The notes: generated by a model not told the origin, from the letters alone. A stretch of DNA of 64,000 bases from Rahnella laticis (GCF_015644585.1 NZ_JADOBI010000010.1:1-64000), one strand, 5' to 3'. Shown: positions 20,028 through 30,117, counted from the first letter of the stretch. A program made the numbers and translations.

Positions 20028-20609
20028 TTAGTCTGCCGCGAGCTCAAGAAAATCTACAATCGGCGAAAAATAGCGTTCAAAGCCGACAAATGCATGATTT
20101 CCTTCAGGTTCGACCGTCTGGCGACAGGCAGTGTAATACGCCACAGCCTGACGGTAATCGAGGATTTCATCGCCCGTTTGTTGCAGTAACCAGAGTAAAT
20201 CCGGCGACTCCAGCGGTTCAATCTGCATGACTTTCAGATCGTAAACGTGGCGTGACTCTAACACATATTGCTGGCCGGTGTAGGGGTTCTCGTTTTGCCC
20301 GAGGAAGTCGATCAGCAGTTCATACGGTTTCACGGCGGGGTTAACCACCACCGCGGGTACGGCGAAACATTGTGACAACCAGGTGGCGTAATACCCGCCC
20401 AGCGAGGAACCGACAATGCCCAGTTTTTTACCTGCATGACGGATAACTAAGTTTTCCAGCTGCTCAGCTGCATCCACCGGATACGGCGGTAATTGCGGAA
20501 CCACCATGTCGATTTCAGGATGGTTCTGCGCCAGCCAGTTTTTGAGCGACGTGGCTTTAGCCGAGTTCGGTGAACTGTTGAAACCGTGCAGGTAAAGTAA
20601 GGTATTCAT
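20028..20609 (-). CDS. yqiA: Esterase YqiA
   Basis: YqiA (193 residues) is a small alpha/beta hydrolase with esterase activity. The start [18 protein letters not shown] carries the oxyanion HGF motif and the nucleophile S69 lies in GSSLGG; a C-terminal GNHAF supplies the likely catalytic histidine. Its start overlaps the cpdA stop by 4 bases, so it is translationally coupled in the nudF-yqiB-cpdA-yqiA-parE operon. The physiological substrate is unknown. Confidence 0.93.
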   Translation of the reverse strand: MNTLLYLHGFNSSPNSAKATSLKNWLAQNHPEIDMVVPQLPPYPVDAAEQLENLVIRHAGKKLGIVGSSLGGYYATWLSQCFAVPAVVVNPAVKPYELLIDFLGQNENPYTGQQYVLESRHVYDLKVMQIEPLESPDLLWLLQQTGDEILDYRQAVAYYTACRQTVEPEGNHAFVGFERYFSPIVDFLELAAD

Positions 20610-21436
20610 TCGTACCCGTCCGACTCGGTGTCAGGATGAAACTCGCTGGTTTCCAGACGGAAGACCTGGGTTTCGACACGGCCATCAGGATACAAATCGA
20701 GATAACGCCAGCCTGGTGCGACGGTATCAATCGTGAAATTGGTGCAATGTGGTTTGAACTGAACGCAGGTAGACGGCGTGGCGTACAGGCGACGTCCGTA
20801 CCAGTCGAGATCCAGCTCCTGATGAATGTGGCCGCACAAAAGCGTGTTCACTTTCGGGTAATTCACCAGAACATTCGCCAGCATGTGCGCGTTACGCAGG
20901 CTGTGCTGATCGAGCCAGGTACAGCCAGAAGGCAGCGGATGGTGATGAAGCATCAGCAGGGTAAAGCGATCGGGATACGCGTTCAGGCAACGCTCCATCC
21001 ATTCCAGCTGATACTCGCTCAGCTCTCCGTGCGGCACGCCGAAAACCTGCGTATCGAGCAGGATTATCTGCCAGTCTTCACCGAGGAGGACATGTTTGGA
21101 GGGGCTGATCCCGGCATCCTGCAAAGCATTCACCATTGCAGGCTGGAAATCGTGGTTACCGGGCAACCAGACACAGGGTGCCGCCAGTTCGCTGATGCCA
21201 CGGGCAAACTGATGGTAGGCTTCCACCGACTGATCCTGAGCCAGGTCACCTGTTGCCGCGATGATATCGACTTCGCGCTGCTGTGCTTTTATAGCGTCCA
21301 GCACCGCGCGATAGCTGTTAAACGTATTCACGCCCAGCAGTGTCTCATCTTCACCGGCAAAAAGATGGGTATCTGTAATCTGTAGAATTCTGACTTTGGC
21401 CCCATTCACCAAAGGCAGTTTAAACAGGCTTTCCAA
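20606..21436 (-). CDS. cpdA: 3',5'-cyclic-AMP phosphodiesterase CpdA
   Basis: CpdA (276 residues) hydrolyses cAMP to AMP and so tempers CRP signalling. The metallophosphatase motifs are complete: D22 and H24 in ITDTH, D64 in GDLAQ, GNHD at 93-96, LLHHHPLP, and CGHIHQELD. The start codon is TTG at 21436 with AAGGAAACGA upstream; the protein start MESLFKLPL agrees with the E. coli one. Several possible CRP sites occur elsewhere in the window, so the enzyme could affect neighbouring operons indirectly. Confidence 0.96.
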   Translation of the reverse strand: MESLFKLPLVNGAKVRILQITDTHLFAGEDETLLGVNTFNSYRAVLDAIKAQQREVDIIAATGDLAQDQSVEAYHQFARGISELAAPCVWLPGNHDFQPAMVNALQDAGISPSKHVLLGEDWQIILLDTQVFGVPHGELSEYQLEWMERCLNAYPDRFTLLMLHHHPLPSGCTWLDQHSLRNAHMLANVLVNYPKVNTLLCGHIHQELDLDWYGRRLYATPSTCVQFKPHCTNFTIDTVAPGWRYLDLYPDGRVETQVFRLETSEFHPDTESDGYE

Positions 21437-21463
21437 ATCGTTTCCTTTGTTGTTGAAGTCTGT

Positions 21464-21889
21464 CTAACACACCGGAATTGCCATCGCTCCGTGCGCAAGG
21501 CAATAACGCAGCCAGTCCGCCAGGAACTGGTTAATTTGATGCTTTTCATCACGCTGATGCAACTTTTTATTAGGGTAATCATAGCGTGCTTTGAAGCGAA
21601 AGATCTGCTGACTCGCACACACTTCGGCCACCATGGCATCGTGATACAGGCGAACCGTCAGCGAAGGCAGGCTCCAGTAACTGACGGCCGGTGCGGTCTG
21701 TTTGATTTCCACCAGCGACGTATAGCGCGTCGATTCGAGGATCGTCAGGCAATATGTGGCGCTACTCACCTGATATGTCACTGTTTCACCGGGCTCATCG
21801 GTGCGCGGCATCAAACGGCGCAATTGTGCGAAATTGGTTTCGCACAATCTCATCATTTCAGGGAAATCAGGGGTATAGCGCTTAATCAT
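21464..21889 (-). CDS. yqiB: DUF1249 family protein YqiB
   Basis: YqiB (141 residues) is a cytoplasmic protein of the DUF1249 family without a settled function. The C-terminal part (CSQQIFRF-type strand, [27 protein letters not shown]) is highly conserved in the family. The start is ATG 21889, which overlaps the nudF stop as ATGA, rather than the longer frame to 21901. It lies between nudF and cpdA, and translation is coupled to nudF. Confidence 0.92.
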   Translation of the reverse strand: MIKRYTPDFPEMMRLCETNFAQLRRLMPRTDEPGETVTYQVSSATYCLTILESTRYTSLVEIKQTAPAVSYWSLPSLTVRLYHDAMVAEVCASQQIFRFKARYDYPNKKLHQRDEKHQINQFLADWLRYCLAHGAMAIPVC

Positions 21890-22521
21890 TCGTTGGCCCA
21901 CTCTTTTCTCAGGGATTCATGGTGTAGCTGCAGCCATTGCAGGGCAATCACTGACGCCGCATTATCTATCGCTCCCTCTTCCACCCAGCGGTAAGCCTGT
22001 TCGCGGCTGACCACATGCACCCGGATGTCTTCATTTTCTGCTTTCAGACCGTGAATTCCTTCTGCCGTTGTCGCATCGACTTCGCCGACCATAATAGAAA
22101 GACGCTCGCTGGTTCCGCCCGGGCTGGCCAGGTAATTCAGAGCCGGTTTACAGCGTTTTACCACAATGTTCGCTTCTTCGAGTGCTTCGCGGCGGGCGAC
22201 ATCTTCGACTGTCTCGCCCTCTTCAATGATACCGGCGACCATCTCCAGAAGCCATGGGGTATCACTGGAATCAATACATGGGATGCGGATCTGTTCAATC
22301 AGCACGACTTCATCGCGTTGCGGATCATAAGGCAGCAGCACCGCCGCATGGCCCCTTTCGAAAACTTCACGCACAACTTCGCCGCTCATTTCCCCATTAA
22401 ACAGCCGATGACGAAACCGATATGCAATAATAGAAAAAAAACCTTTATATCGCGTCTCACGTGCAATAATTTCTACATCATCTTTACCGAAACTAACCGG
22501 TGAACTTTTGAATGCACACAT
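21886..22521 (-). CDS. nudF: ADP-ribose diphosphatase NudF
   Basis: NudF (211 residues) hydrolyses ADP-ribose to AMP and ribose 5-phosphate, limiting free ADP-ribose. The Nudix box runs from G97 through E103 and R111-E112 to E115-E116, giving the metal-binding glutamates. The glycine usually found near the end of the box is asparagine here (N118). It is the first gene of a five-gene operon ending in parE and is divergent from tolC. Confidence 0.95.
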   Translation of the reverse strand: MCAFKSSPVSFGKDDVEIIARETRYKGFFSIIAYRFRHRLFNGEMSGEVVREVFERGHAAVLLPYDPQRDEVVLIEQIRIPCIDSSDTPWLLEMVAGIIEEGETVEDVARREALEEANIVVKRCKPALNYLASPGGTSERLSIMVGEVDATTAEGIHGLKAENEDIRVHVVSREQAYRWVEEGAIDNAASVIALQWLQLHHESLRKEWANE

Positions 22522-22638
22522 GGATTGTTTTCCTCTTCCCTCATAAAGGCAATTTATCGTCCTTTGAGGTCAGTTTGATGAAAATGCGTTAATAATAATC
22601 AAGGTTGTTTGTGATAGATTTAGGCACATCCAGCGGGG

Positions 22639-22684
22639 AAGGCACGTTAAGCCAACCTCCCCGCTAGCCTGACTCTGCTAGAAT
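22639..22684 (+). promoter_or_regulatory. tolC promoter with mar/sox/rob box
   Basis: The segment starting at 22639 fits the marbox pattern AYnGCACnnWnnRYYAAAY in most positions (GCAC at 22642-22645, GCCAA at 22651-22655). A -10 hexamer TAGAAT lies at 22679-22684. The order and wording closely resemble the E. coli tolC promoter that MarA, SoxS and Rob activate. Confidence 0.7.
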
Positions 22685-22752
22685 CCGCGTCTATTGGTTT
22701 ATTTGACTGCGCCACCATACATAACAACATTGCTGCACAACAAGGAATGCAA

Positions 22753-24240
22753 ATGAAGAAACTGCTCCCCCTTCTCATCGGACTCAGCCTGGGCGGCTTC
22801 AGTACGATAAGCCAGGCCGAAAACCTGATGCAGGTCTATCAGCAAGCCAGGACGAGTAACCCGGACCTGCGCAAATCCGCTGCTGACCGGGATGCCGCAT
22901 TCGAAAAAATCAACGAAAGCCGCAGTCCTTTATTACCGCAACTCGGTTTGGGTGCGGATTATGGTTATACCAATGGATACCGCGATGCGAATGGCGTTAA
23001 TAGTGATGTCGGCAGCGCCAGCCTGCAATTAACGCAGACCCTTTTTGATATGTCAAAATGGCGCGCCCTGACCTTGCAGGAAAAAACTGCCGGTATTCAG
23101 GATGTGTCTTACCAGACTGACCAGCAATCTTTAATCCTGAATTCTGCGACGGCTTATTTCAACGTATTGAGTGCTATTGATTCACTCTCCTATACCGAAG
23201 CGCAGAAACAGGCAATTTACCGTCAGTTAGATCAAACCACGCAGCGTTTTAATGTCGGCCTGGTTGCCATCACCGACGTGCAAAACGCCCGTTCACAATA
23301 CGACACCGTATTAGCGAACGAAGTGACCGCTCGTAATAATCTGGATAACGCGCTCGAAGCATTGCGTCAGGTTACCGGCGTTTACTATCCGCAGCTGTCG
23401 TCCCTGAACGTGGATAACTTCAACACCACGCGTCCGCAACCGGTCGCCACGCTGTTGAAAGAAGCAGAAAGCCGCAACCTGAGCTTGCTGTCTGCGCGTC
23501 TGTCACAAGATCTGGCTCGTGAGCAAATCCGTTATGCGGAAACCGGCCACATGCCAACGGTTGATCTGACCGCGTCTACTGGTATCAGCAACACCAAATA
23601 TCACGGCGATAAAACCGGCGGTTCGTCCAGCTATCAGGACGCCGATGCGGGCCAGAACAAAGTCGGTCTGAGCTTCTCCCTGCCACTGTACAGCGGCGGT
23701 TCCGTGACGTCTCAGGTGAAACAGGCTCAGTACAACTTTGTTGGCGCCAGCGAGCAGCTTGAAAGCGCGCACCGCAGCGTTGTTCAGACCGTACGTTCTT
23801 CCTTCAACAACATCTCTGCCTCTATCAGCAGCATCAACGCGTATAAACAAGCCGTTGTTTCTGCACAGAGTTCTCTGGATGCGATGGAAGCCGGTTACCA
23901 GGTCGGTACCCGTACAATCGTTGATGTTCTGGATGCGACCACCACGCTGTATAACGCCAAACAACAGCTTTCCAGCGCCCGTTACACGTACCTGATCAAC
24001 CAGCTGAACATCAAGTCAGCACTGGGTACACTGAACGAAAGCGATCTGCTGGCACTGAACGGTGCTCTGGGTAAACCTGTGCCAACGGCACCGGATCAGG
24101 TTGCACCTGAAACCCCGCAGCAGGACGCCACGGCGGACGGTTATGGCAACAGCACGGCGGCTGCACCGCGTACTGAAAAAGCCAGCGCAACCACCCAAAC
24201 GCGTACAACGAAGAAAAGCGGCAACCCTTTCCAGAACTAA
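22753..24240 (+). CDS. tolC: Outer membrane efflux channel TolC
   Basis: TolC (495 residues) is the trimeric outer-membrane exit duct shared by drug efflux pumps and type I secretion. A signal peptide ends at SQA before ENLMQVYQQA. The two structural repeats each contain a long helical hairpin and a pair of beta strands, and the C-terminal tail is Pro/Thr/Ala-rich. ATG 22753 is chosen over 22747 because AAGGA lies 6 bases upstream of it. A marbox promoter precedes the gene. Enterobactin export in E. coli also uses TolC. Confidence 0.97.
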   Translation: MKKLLPLLIGLSLGGFSTISQAENLMQVYQQARTSNPDLRKSAADRDAAFEKINESRSPLLPQLGLGADYGYTNGYRDANGVNSDVGSASLQLTQTLFDMSKWRALTLQEKTAGIQDVSYQTDQQSLILNSATAYFNVLSAIDSLSYTEAQKQAIYRQLDQTTQRFNVGLVAITDVQNARSQYDTVLANEVTARNNLDNALEALRQVTGVYYPQLSSLNVDNFNTTRPQPVATLLKEAESRNLSLLSARLSQDLAREQIRYAETGHMPTVDLTASTGISNTKYHGDKTGGSSSYQDADAGQNKVGLSFSLPLYSGGSVTSQVKQAQYNFVGASEQLESAHRSVVQTVRSSFNNISASISSINAYKQAVVSAQSSLDAMEAGYQVGTRTIVDVLDATTTLYNAKQQLSSARYTYLINQLNIKSALGTLNESDLLALNGALGKPVPTAPDQVAPETPQQDATADGYGNSTAAAPRTEKASATTQTRTTKKSGNPFQN

Positions 24241-24276
24241 ATCTGGCAGGTTTCTTTTTTCATCGGAAAGACCAGG

Positions 24277-24302
24277 GCAGCCTGAAAAGGCTGCTTTTTT
24301 TT
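24277..24302 (+). terminator. tolC terminator
   Basis: GCAGCC-TGAAAA-GGCTGC is followed by eight T's, 37 bases after the tolC stop. Confidence 0.88.
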
Positions 24303-24430
24303 GCCTCCGTCACGCCCCTCTGTAAAGTCTCGTAACAATTGCCTTCGCTGCTTTAACAATCACCCACTTTCCCCTATTCTTAGGCCCTACTGGGAAAGGG
24401 CAAAAAAGCCCTACACATGGGATAAGAACG

Positions 24431-25099
24431 ATGAAACGGACACAACACGTTAACCTGGCTACCTTCCGTAAATCATGGCGTAGCTCTCGGATCACACCTG
24501 TCGCACTGGCGGTCAGCGCCGTCTTTATGTTGTCTGCCTGTGAGAAAACCGACGAAACGGTTTCCTTGTATCAGAATGCTGACGACTGTACGAAAGCCAA
24601 TCCGTCCGGCAGCACGCAGTGCGTCGATGCCTACAACGCCGCCAAAACTGAAGCGGCAAAAACGGCACCTAAATACGCCAGCCGTGAAGACTGTATTGCT
24701 GAGTTCGGCGAAGGCCAGTGTACTCAGGCTCCCGCGCAGGCTGGTGTCGCTTCAGCCGAAGGCCAGAGCAGCGGCAGCATGTGGATGCCTTTGATGGCAG
24801 GCTACATGATGGGCCGGATGATGAGCGGCGGCGCTTACGCGCAGCAACCTCTCTTCAGCTCTAAAAACCCGGCCAGCCCGGCAAACGGCAAATTCGTTGA
24901 TGCCACCGGCAAAAACTATGGCCCGGCAACCGCAGGCGGCCGCACCATGAACGTGCCGAAAACCGCCATGGCACCGAAACCGGCTGTCACAAACACCATT
25001 ACACGCGGTGGCTTTGGCGACAGCGTAGCCAAACAAACCTCAATGCAACGCAGCTCCTCTGCGGCACCTCGCAGCCCTGGCCGCAGCATGGGTGGCTAA
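24431..25099 (+). CDS. ygiB: DUF1190 family lipoprotein YgiB
   Basis: YgiB (222 residues) has an N-terminal basic region, a hydrophobic stretch and a lipobox (MLSAC, Cys37), and a mature part rich in Ser, Ala and Gly with the conserved DDC and EDC cysteine motifs and a [12 protein letters not shown] segment. It belongs to the DUF1190 family; the function is unknown. The basic extension before the hydrophobic core is longer than for typical lipoproteins, also in E. coli. The ygiC start lies 8 bases downstream, so the two are an operon. Confidence 0.92.
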   Translation: MKRTQHVNLATFRKSWRSSRITPVALAVSAVFMLSACEKTDETVSLYQNADDCTKANPSGSTQCVDAYNAAKTEAAKTAPKYASREDCIAEFGEGQCTQAPAQAGVASAEGQSSGSMWMPLMAGYMMGRMMSGGAYAQQPLFSSKNPASPANGKFVDATGKNYGPATAGGRTMNVPKTAMAPKPAVTNTITRGGFGDSVAKQTSMQRSSSAAPRSPGRSMGG

Positions 25100-25107
25100 G
25101 AGATAAA

Positions 25108-26268
25108 ATGAAACGTTTAGCGATTAATGAGCGCCCGGACTGGCGCGAGAAAGCCACGGAGTTTGGCTTCAATTTTCACACTATGTATGGCGAACCCTAC
25201 TGGTGTGAAGATGCTTATTATCAGTTCACGCTGGCGCAGATTGAAGAGATTGAAGACGCCACTGCCGACATCCATCGGATGTGCTTAAAAGTGGTTGAGC
25301 GCGTGGTGAATGACGACAAACTGATGGCGAAATTCCAGATCCCGAAACATGTCTGGGAATTTGTCCGCAGTTCATGGCGCACGCAGCAACCGTCGCTGTA
25401 TTCCCGTTTGGATCTGGCCTATGACGGAATTAATCCGCCTAAGCTTCTGGAAAATAACGCGGATACACCGACCTCGCTTTACGAAGCGGCTTTCTTCCAG
25501 TGGCTCTGGCTCGAAGATCAAATCGCTGCGGGGAACTTGCCGCCGGATGCCGATCAGTACAACAGTCTGCAGGAAAAGCTGATCGAGCGTTTCAGCGAGC
25601 TGAAGAACGAACACGGTTTTTCGTTGCTGCACATCGCCTGTTGTCAGGACACTGAAGAAGATCGCGGCACCGTTCAGTATTTACAGGACTGCGCGCTGGA
25701 AGCTGAACTGGCCAGCGAATTCCTGTTTATCGAAGAAATCGGCCTGGGCGAACGCGGACAGTTTACCGATACGCAGGATCAGGTGATATCCAACCTGTTC
25801 AAACTGTATCCGTGGGAATTTATGTTCCGCGAAGTGTTCGCCACCAAGCTGGAAGACGCCGGTGTTCGCTGGCTGGAACCGGCATGGAAAGCTATTTTGT
25901 CGAACAAAGCCCTGCTGCCGTTACTGTGGGAAATGTTCCCGGATCACCCGAATCTGTTACCGGCGTATTTCGCTGAAGATGCACATCCGGAACTGGAACA
26001 TTACGTGGTGAAACCGCTGTTCTCCCGCGAAGGCGCAAACATCAAAGTCATCGAAAAAGGCCAGGAAGTGGCCCGTGTTGACGGCCCGTATGGTGCAGAA
26101 GGCATGATCGTGCAACAGTTCCATCCGTTGCCGGTATTCGAAGGCAGCTACACGCTGATCGGCAGCTGGCTGGTCAACGATCAGCCTTGCGGGATTGGCA
26201 TCCGCGAAGACAAAGCGCTGATCACGCAGGATCTGTCGCGTTTCTATCCGCATACCATCGTCGGTTAA
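25108..26268 (+). CDS. ygiC: Glutathionylspermidine synthase-like ATP-grasp protein YgiC
   Basis: YgiC (386 residues, family length) is homologous to the synthetase half of glutathionylspermidine synthase and so is a putative acid-amine ligase of the ATP-grasp type. Conserved segments include [24 protein letters not shown] and the C-terminal [11 protein letters not shown] with the ATP-binding lysine. It lacks the amidase domain of Gss. It is co-transcribed with ygiB behind a plausible ribosome site. The natural substrates are not known. Confidence 0.93.
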   Translation: MKRLAINERPDWREKATEFGFNFHTMYGEPYWCEDAYYQFTLAQIEEIEDATADIHRMCLKVVERVVNDDKLMAKFQIPKHVWEFVRSSWRTQQPSLYSRLDLAYDGINPPKLLENNADTPTSLYEAAFFQWLWLEDQIAAGNLPPDADQYNSLQEKLIERFSELKNEHGFSLLHIACCQDTEEDRGTVQYLQDCALEAELASEFLFIEEIGLGERGQFTDTQDQVISNLFKLYPWEFMFREVFATKLEDAGVRWLEPAWKAILSNKALLPLLWEMFPDHPNLLPAYFAEDAHPELEHYVVKPLFSREGANIKVIEKGQEVARVDGPYGAEGMIVQQFHPLPVFEGSYTLIGSWLVNDQPCGIGIREDKALITQDLSRFYPHTIVG

Positions 26269-26276
26269 AAATGCAT

Positions 26277-26312
26277 AAAAAAGGATAATGAAGACATTCA
26301 TTATCCTTTTAT
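26277..26312. terminator. Bidirectional terminator between ygiC and ygiD
   Basis: AAAAGGATAATGA pairs with TCATTATCCTTTT, with A- and T-rich flanks, between two convergent genes. Confidence 0.85.
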
Positions 26313-26320
26313 CTTTCTGA

Positions 26321-27112
26321 TCACCCCACCTGAACGGACAGCATTGAAAGCGATCCCATGACGATCCCGTCGGTCGGTTCAGTGATCGGTTCTGCACCAT
26401 CCCACGCGCCCAATACATACAGCAACGGCAGGTAGTGATCCGGAGACGGATTCGATAACGCGCCGCCTTCATGTTCCATGAAATTGACCAGCGGGTGATC
26501 TTTCGCTTCTCCCTTCCACGCCAGATTATCTTTCACGAACGTTTCGAAAGAGGTCGCCCACGGATACGGCTCCCCTTTACCGTCCCACTTCACCATCCGC
26601 AGGTTATGCACCACGTTACCGCTGGCGACAATCATCACGCCTTCGTCACGCAGCGTGGCCAGCTTTTTGCCCAGTTCATAGTGATATTCCGGTGGCTGCG
26701 TGCCGTCGATGCTCAGCTGGATCACCGGAATATCGGCGTCCGGATACATCTTGATCAATACGCCCCAGGTGCCGTGGTCAAAACCCCATTCGCTGGTATC
26801 GGAAATCACGTTGACCGGGCTAAGTAATTCCTGCACGCGTTTTGCCAGTGCCGGTGAACCCGGTGCCGGATAACGTTTATCAAACAGCGCCTGCGGGAAA
26901 CCACCAAAATCATGGATGGTGCGCGGGTTTTCCATCGCCGTCACCGCCGTGCCGCGGGTAAACCAGTGGGCAGATACAGCCAGAATCGCTTTTGGACGTG
27001 GCAAAGATTCGCCCAGCGCATGCCAGGCACGGGTATAAACGTTATCTTCCAGCACATTCATCGGGCTGCCGTGGCCTAAGAAGAGTGCGGGCATACGTTG
27101 AGTCGTCATCAT
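26321..27112 (-). CDS. ygiD: 4,5-DOPA extradiol dioxygenase YgiD
   Basis: YgiD (263 residues) is a LigB-superfamily ring-cleaving dioxygenase; the E. coli protein converts L-DOPA to 4,5-seco-DOPA (betalamic acid precursor). Metal-ligand histidines are seen in LFLGHGSPMN (H14) and SAHWFTRG (H49), with further conserved histidines in SGNVVHNLR and in the C-terminal third. TAAGGAATTT precedes the ATG. In E. coli zupT lies between ygiD and ribB; it is absent here. Confidence 0.92.
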   Translation of the reverse strand: MMTTQRMPALFLGHGSPMNVLEDNVYTRAWHALGESLPRPKAILAVSAHWFTRGTAVTAMENPRTIHDFGGFPQALFDKRYPAPGSPALAKRVQELLSPVNVISDTSEWGFDHGTWGVLIKMYPDADIPVIQLSIDGTQPPEYHYELGKKLATLRDEGVMIVASGNVVHNLRMVKWDGKGEPYPWATSFETFVKDNLAWKGEAKDHPLVNFMEHEGGALSNPSPDHYLPLLYVLGAWDGAEPITEPTDGIVMGSLSMLSVQVG

Positions 27113-27302
27113 AAATTCCTTACCGCAGACTGAAAAAGAGCGGAGCGGCGAAGCGCCTTCCGCGTGATGAAAATACGGTACTCTTTTTCAGTGGCGGTTA
27201 CAGCCGGATAACCATGAAGGAGATGTTCAATAAATTTGAAGAGGCAAATCAAAGGCAATGAGCGGGAATTTTCGGTTCTGACAAAATGCAGGAATAGATA
27301 GC

Positions 27303-27326
27303 AAAAAGGCCGCATAAGCGGCCTTT
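27303..27326 (-). terminator. ribB terminator
   Basis: On the minus strand AAAGGCCGC-TTAT-GCGGCCTTT is followed by a T-run, 22 bases after the ribB stop. Confidence 0.88.
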
Positions 27327-27348
27327 CTTAATGCGCACAACCGGCCAG

Positions 27349-28002
27349 TCAGCTTGCCTGACGGGTTTGCGCCTGGCGGTAAGCCACCAGATCGGCAATC
27401 GTCACCACGGGCATATTGTGCGCGCGGGCAAAGACGATGACTTCCGGCGCATGTGCCATGCTACCGTCGTCGTTGGTCAGTTCGCACAGCACGCCGAACG
27501 GCTTAAGCCCGGCAAGCGTGGCCAGATCTACTGACGCTTCGGTGTGACCACCGCGGGTCAGCACGCCGCCTGCCTGTGCGCGCAGCGGGAAGATATGCCC
27601 CGGGCGGTTCAGGTCAGAAGGTTTCGCGCCATCTTTGATGGCTGCACGAATGGTAGTAATGCGGTCAGCCGCAGAAACACCGGTCGTCACGCCTTCAACC
27701 GCTTCGATAGTCACGGTGAAAGGTGTCTGGAACGGGCTGGAGTTGTTCTCAACCATCATCGGCAAATCGAGCTTTTTACGGCTGTCTTCGTTCATGGTCA
27801 GGCAGACGATGCCGCTGCCGTGGCGAATAGTCAGCGCCATTTGTTCAACGGTCATGTTTTCGGCGGCAAAGATTAAATCGCCTTCGTTTTCACGATCTTC
27901 GTCATCCAGTACCAACACACCCACACCATTACGCATCGCGTCGAGAGCACGTTCAACACGTTCAGTGGATGTACCGAATTCGGAAAGTAGGGTCTGATTC
28001 AT
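27349..28002 (-). CDS. ribB: 3,4-dihydroxy-2-butanone-4-phosphate synthase
   Basis: RibB (217 residues, same as E. coli) converts ribulose 5-phosphate to formate and dihydroxybutanone phosphate, the four-carbon precursor of riboflavin. The metal-binding acidic loop [10 protein letters not shown] (residues 33-42) and RHGSGIVC are intact. It is a stand-alone RibB without a GTP cyclohydrolase II domain. GAGGTTATTT precedes the ATG, and an FMN riboswitch in the leader controls expression. Confidence 0.97.
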   Translation of the reverse strand: MNQTLLSEFGTSTERVERALDAMRNGVGVLVLDDEDRENEGDLIFAAENMTVEQMALTIRHGSGIVCLTMNEDSRKKLDLPMMVENNSSPFQTPFTVTIEAVEGVTTGVSAADRITTIRAAIKDGAKPSDLNRPGHIFPLRAQAGGVLTRGGHTEASVDLATLAGLKPFGVLCELTNDDGSMAHAPEVIVFARAHNMPVVTIADLVAYRQAQTRQAS

Positions 28003-28140
28003 GGTAAAAATAACCTCATGTTCTGTATGTGGATTACCAGAATCAGGGCGTCTTGAGGAGGCTAGCTGCGGCAGCCGGAAGGCGTGCTACAGTTATAAAA
28101 AATAACGCAGCGGGCAAAATTTTGCCCGGCTTGAATCGTT

Positions 28141-28311
28141 ACTCTCTCCCATCCGGACTTTAACCGTCGGCCCCGGAATTACACCGGATCTGCTGACCTC
28201 TAACCCCGAAGGATTGAGCGCTCGCGGGCTTCCACGTGGAAGGGATTATGATCACCTTCCGGTATTCTGTGGTTTACCGCCGGTGGGGACTTTCACCCCG
28301 CCCTGAGAATA
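28141..28311 (-). ncRNA. FMN riboswitch (RFN element) of ribB
   Basis: Read on the minus strand the leader carries the RFN hallmarks in order: CAGGGCGGGGTGAAAGTCCC, CACCGGCGGTAAA, AGCCCGCGAGCGC, GGTCAGCAGATCCGG and GGGCCGACGGT followed by AGTCCGGATGGGAGAGAG. FMN binding is known to lower ribB expression in gammaproteobacteria. It lies in the 444-bp ribB/ubiK gap; the rest of the gap (28312-28446) holds the two promoters and no gene. Confidence 0.95.
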
Positions 28312-28446
28312 AGCAAAGTAACTATAACGCCAATAAATGAGCAGAGCAATCCTGTGGTTTGGCCATTTAGTGCCTCTGAAGGTTTATAGAAACAGCGTCA
28401 GCGATTACACTAAGGAAAAGCACCTCCTTCGAGAAAAGGAAATAAC

Positions 28447-28719
28447 ATGATTGACCCGAAAAAAATTGAACAAATTGCCCGCCAGGTTCACGAATCGATG
28501 CCGAAAGGGATCCGTGAGTTTGGTGAAGATGCCGAGAAGAAAATCCGTCAGGTATTGCAGGCGCAGTTCAGCCGTATGGATTTAGTCAATCGCGAAGAGT
28601 TTGACGTGCAGACCCAGGTTTTGCTGCGTACCCGCGAAAAACTGGCCGTGCTGGAGCAACGTCTGGCGGCGCTGGAAGGCAAACTGACCGAAGCGGAAAA
28701 ACCGCAAGATCCTGCCTGA
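28447..28719 (+). CDS. ubiK: Ubiquinone biosynthesis accessory factor UbiK
   Basis: UbiK (90 residues, formerly YqiC) assists the soluble ubiquinone-synthesis complex with UbiJ and is needed for efficient aerobic quinone production. The protein is helical: an N-terminal amphipathic segment ([18 protein letters not shown]), the NREEFDVQ linker and a C-terminal coiled coil (about 55-85) that gives the trimer. GAAAAGGAAATAAC precedes the start. It is a single-gene unit ending in a terminator. Confidence 0.94.
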   Translation: MIDPKKIEQIARQVHESMPKGIREFGEDAEKKIRQVLQAQFSRMDLVNREEFDVQTQVLLRTREKLAVLEQRLAALEGKLTEAEKPQDPA

Positions 28720-28750
28720 TTTTCCGGAAACATAATTCCGCCGGAAACAG

Positions 28751-28776
28751 AAAAGGCCTGCTAAACAGGCCTTTTT
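28751..28776. terminator. Bidirectional terminator between ubiK and yjeH
   Basis: AAGGCCTG-CTAAA-CAGGCCTT is flanked by A's and T's between the convergent ends of ubiK and the permease gene. Confidence 0.85.
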
Positions 28777-28795
28777 CATATGTTTTTCTCAGGTT

Positions 28796-30043
28796 TTATT
28801 GCGAGCGAAGCACCGTTTTTACCCGTGGCAGCAACCCCCATAGCGCCGCAAACACCACCAGCGCATACAGCGATTTCCAGCCGACCATTGCCAGCAGCCC
28901 GCAGCACAAAATTGCCCCAAGCGTTGCCATCCATTTTGACCGGCCCGTCAGGATTTTTGCTCCGGAAATCATGCACAACAGATAGATCAGAATGAAAATC
29001 CCGTTGGCGTAGGTAATCAGCGCGCCGAGCGGCAAATGCAGCCAGTAAATCAGTAACGTGAATAACATACAGCAGCCGACCACCAGATTAAGCGCCGCGA
29101 CCGGCACCTGCTGGGCAGAAAGTTGTGCCAGTTTGCTTTCGGGTTTCAGCTGCGCCTGCGACCACACCAGCCGGGCGAAGCTTTGCGTGTAAATATTCAC
29201 GCTGGCAAAGCAGGCCAGGTAACCAATAATGCAGGCCACCCACAGCGCTTTTTGTCCGAACAACTGCACCACAATTCCCGGTAATGACACGCCCGCTTCC
29301 CGCCCTTCGCCCCACGCATGGAATTTCAATACCGCGACCGTACAGCCCCAGTACACCGCGCCCGCCACCAGCATACCAATCAGCAGCGCGCGCGGAAAAT
29401 CACGTTCCGGATTACGAAATTCTGTCGCCAGATGCGCAAACGCCTCCAGCCCGACAAAGCACCAGAACATCACGGCCAGCGCATCAAACAGACTGGAGGG
29501 CGAAACATCACGCACCGCAGGCAGCGGGATTTCCGAAAACGTAATATCGCCTTTCCACCAGATTGCCACAACCAGGGCGACGACCAAAAGCGCGATCAGC
29601 GTCTGGATATTCGCACTGGATCCCGCACTGCGCGTGCCCAGAAACCAGATAACGAACAGCGTTCCCAGCTGAACCAGCAGCAGATTTTCGCTGCTCCAGC
29701 CAAAAGCCGCCTGCCAGAAACCGGCAGCAATATGCAGCGCTGCGGGCAATCCGACCGGAATAACGGACAAAAACAGCCAGCCGGTCACGCGCGCCATGTG
29801 CGGCCCGAACGCTTTTCCCACGAAATGCGCGGCACCGCCTGCACTCGGGAAATGACGGCCCAGCGCGGCAAAGCCAATCGCAATCGGGAACACCAGCAGG
29901 ATCAGCACCGGCCATGCCCACAGACTGTCGTTTTGCGCCAGCTGCGCGGCCAGCGCAGGCACCGCGAAAACGCCGGTTCCCAATAACGAAGTGGAGAGCA
30001 ATCCGACGCCCTGCGCCAGACTTAATTCCTGTTTTAATCCGCT
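28796..30043 (-). CDS. yjeH: Amino acid exporter YjeH (APC permease)
   Basis: The product (415 residues from GTG) has about twelve hydrophobic helices and matches E. coli YjeH, an exporter of methionine and branched-chain amino acids, along most of its length (LAQGVGLLSTSLLGTGVFAVPALAA; MFWCFVGLEAFAHLA). GTG 30043 is preferred because it gives the family start SGLKQEL; an ATG 45 bases upstream (30088) lies at the end of the hldE terminator, which makes it unlikely. In E. coli yjeH is at a different locus, so it is inserted or relocated between ubiK and hldE. Confidence 0.88.
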   Translation of the reverse strand, partial: SGLKQELSLAQGVGLLSTSLLGTGVFAVPALAAQLAQNDSLWAWPVLILLVFPIAIGFAALGRHFPSAGGAAHFVGKAFGPHMARVTGWLFLSVIPVGLPAALHIAAGFWQAAFGWSSENLLLVQLGTLFVIWFLGTRSAGSSANIQTLIALLVVALVVAIWWKGDITFSEIPLPAVRDVSPSSLFDALAVMFWCFVGLEAFAHLATEFRNPERDFPRALLIGMLVAGAVYWGCTVAVLKFHAWGEGREAGVSLPGIVVQLFGQKALWVACIIGYLACFASVNIYTQSFARLVWSQAQLKPESKLAQLSAQQVPVAALNLVVGCCMLFTLLIYWLHLPLGALITYANGIFILIYLLCMISGAKILTGRSKWMATLGAILCCGLLAMVGWKSLYALVVFAALWGLLPRVKTVLRSQ

Positions 30044-30085
30044 CACAACAAAGTCACGTCCGTTTGGTTTTTTTGAGTGAAAAAT

Positions 30086-30117
30086 CAAAAAGAAAAGGGC
30101 TTATCAGATAAGCCCTT
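30086..30117 (-). terminator. hldE terminator
   Basis: On the minus strand AAGGGCTTATC pairs with GATAAGCCCTT, followed by TTCTTTTT, 33 bases after the hldE stop. Confidence 0.85.

Noticed and set aside
30044-30088. N-terminal extension of the YjeH protein from ATG 30088
   Set aside because: It begins at the T-run of the hldE terminator and has no counterpart in YjeH; GTG 30043 gives the family start.
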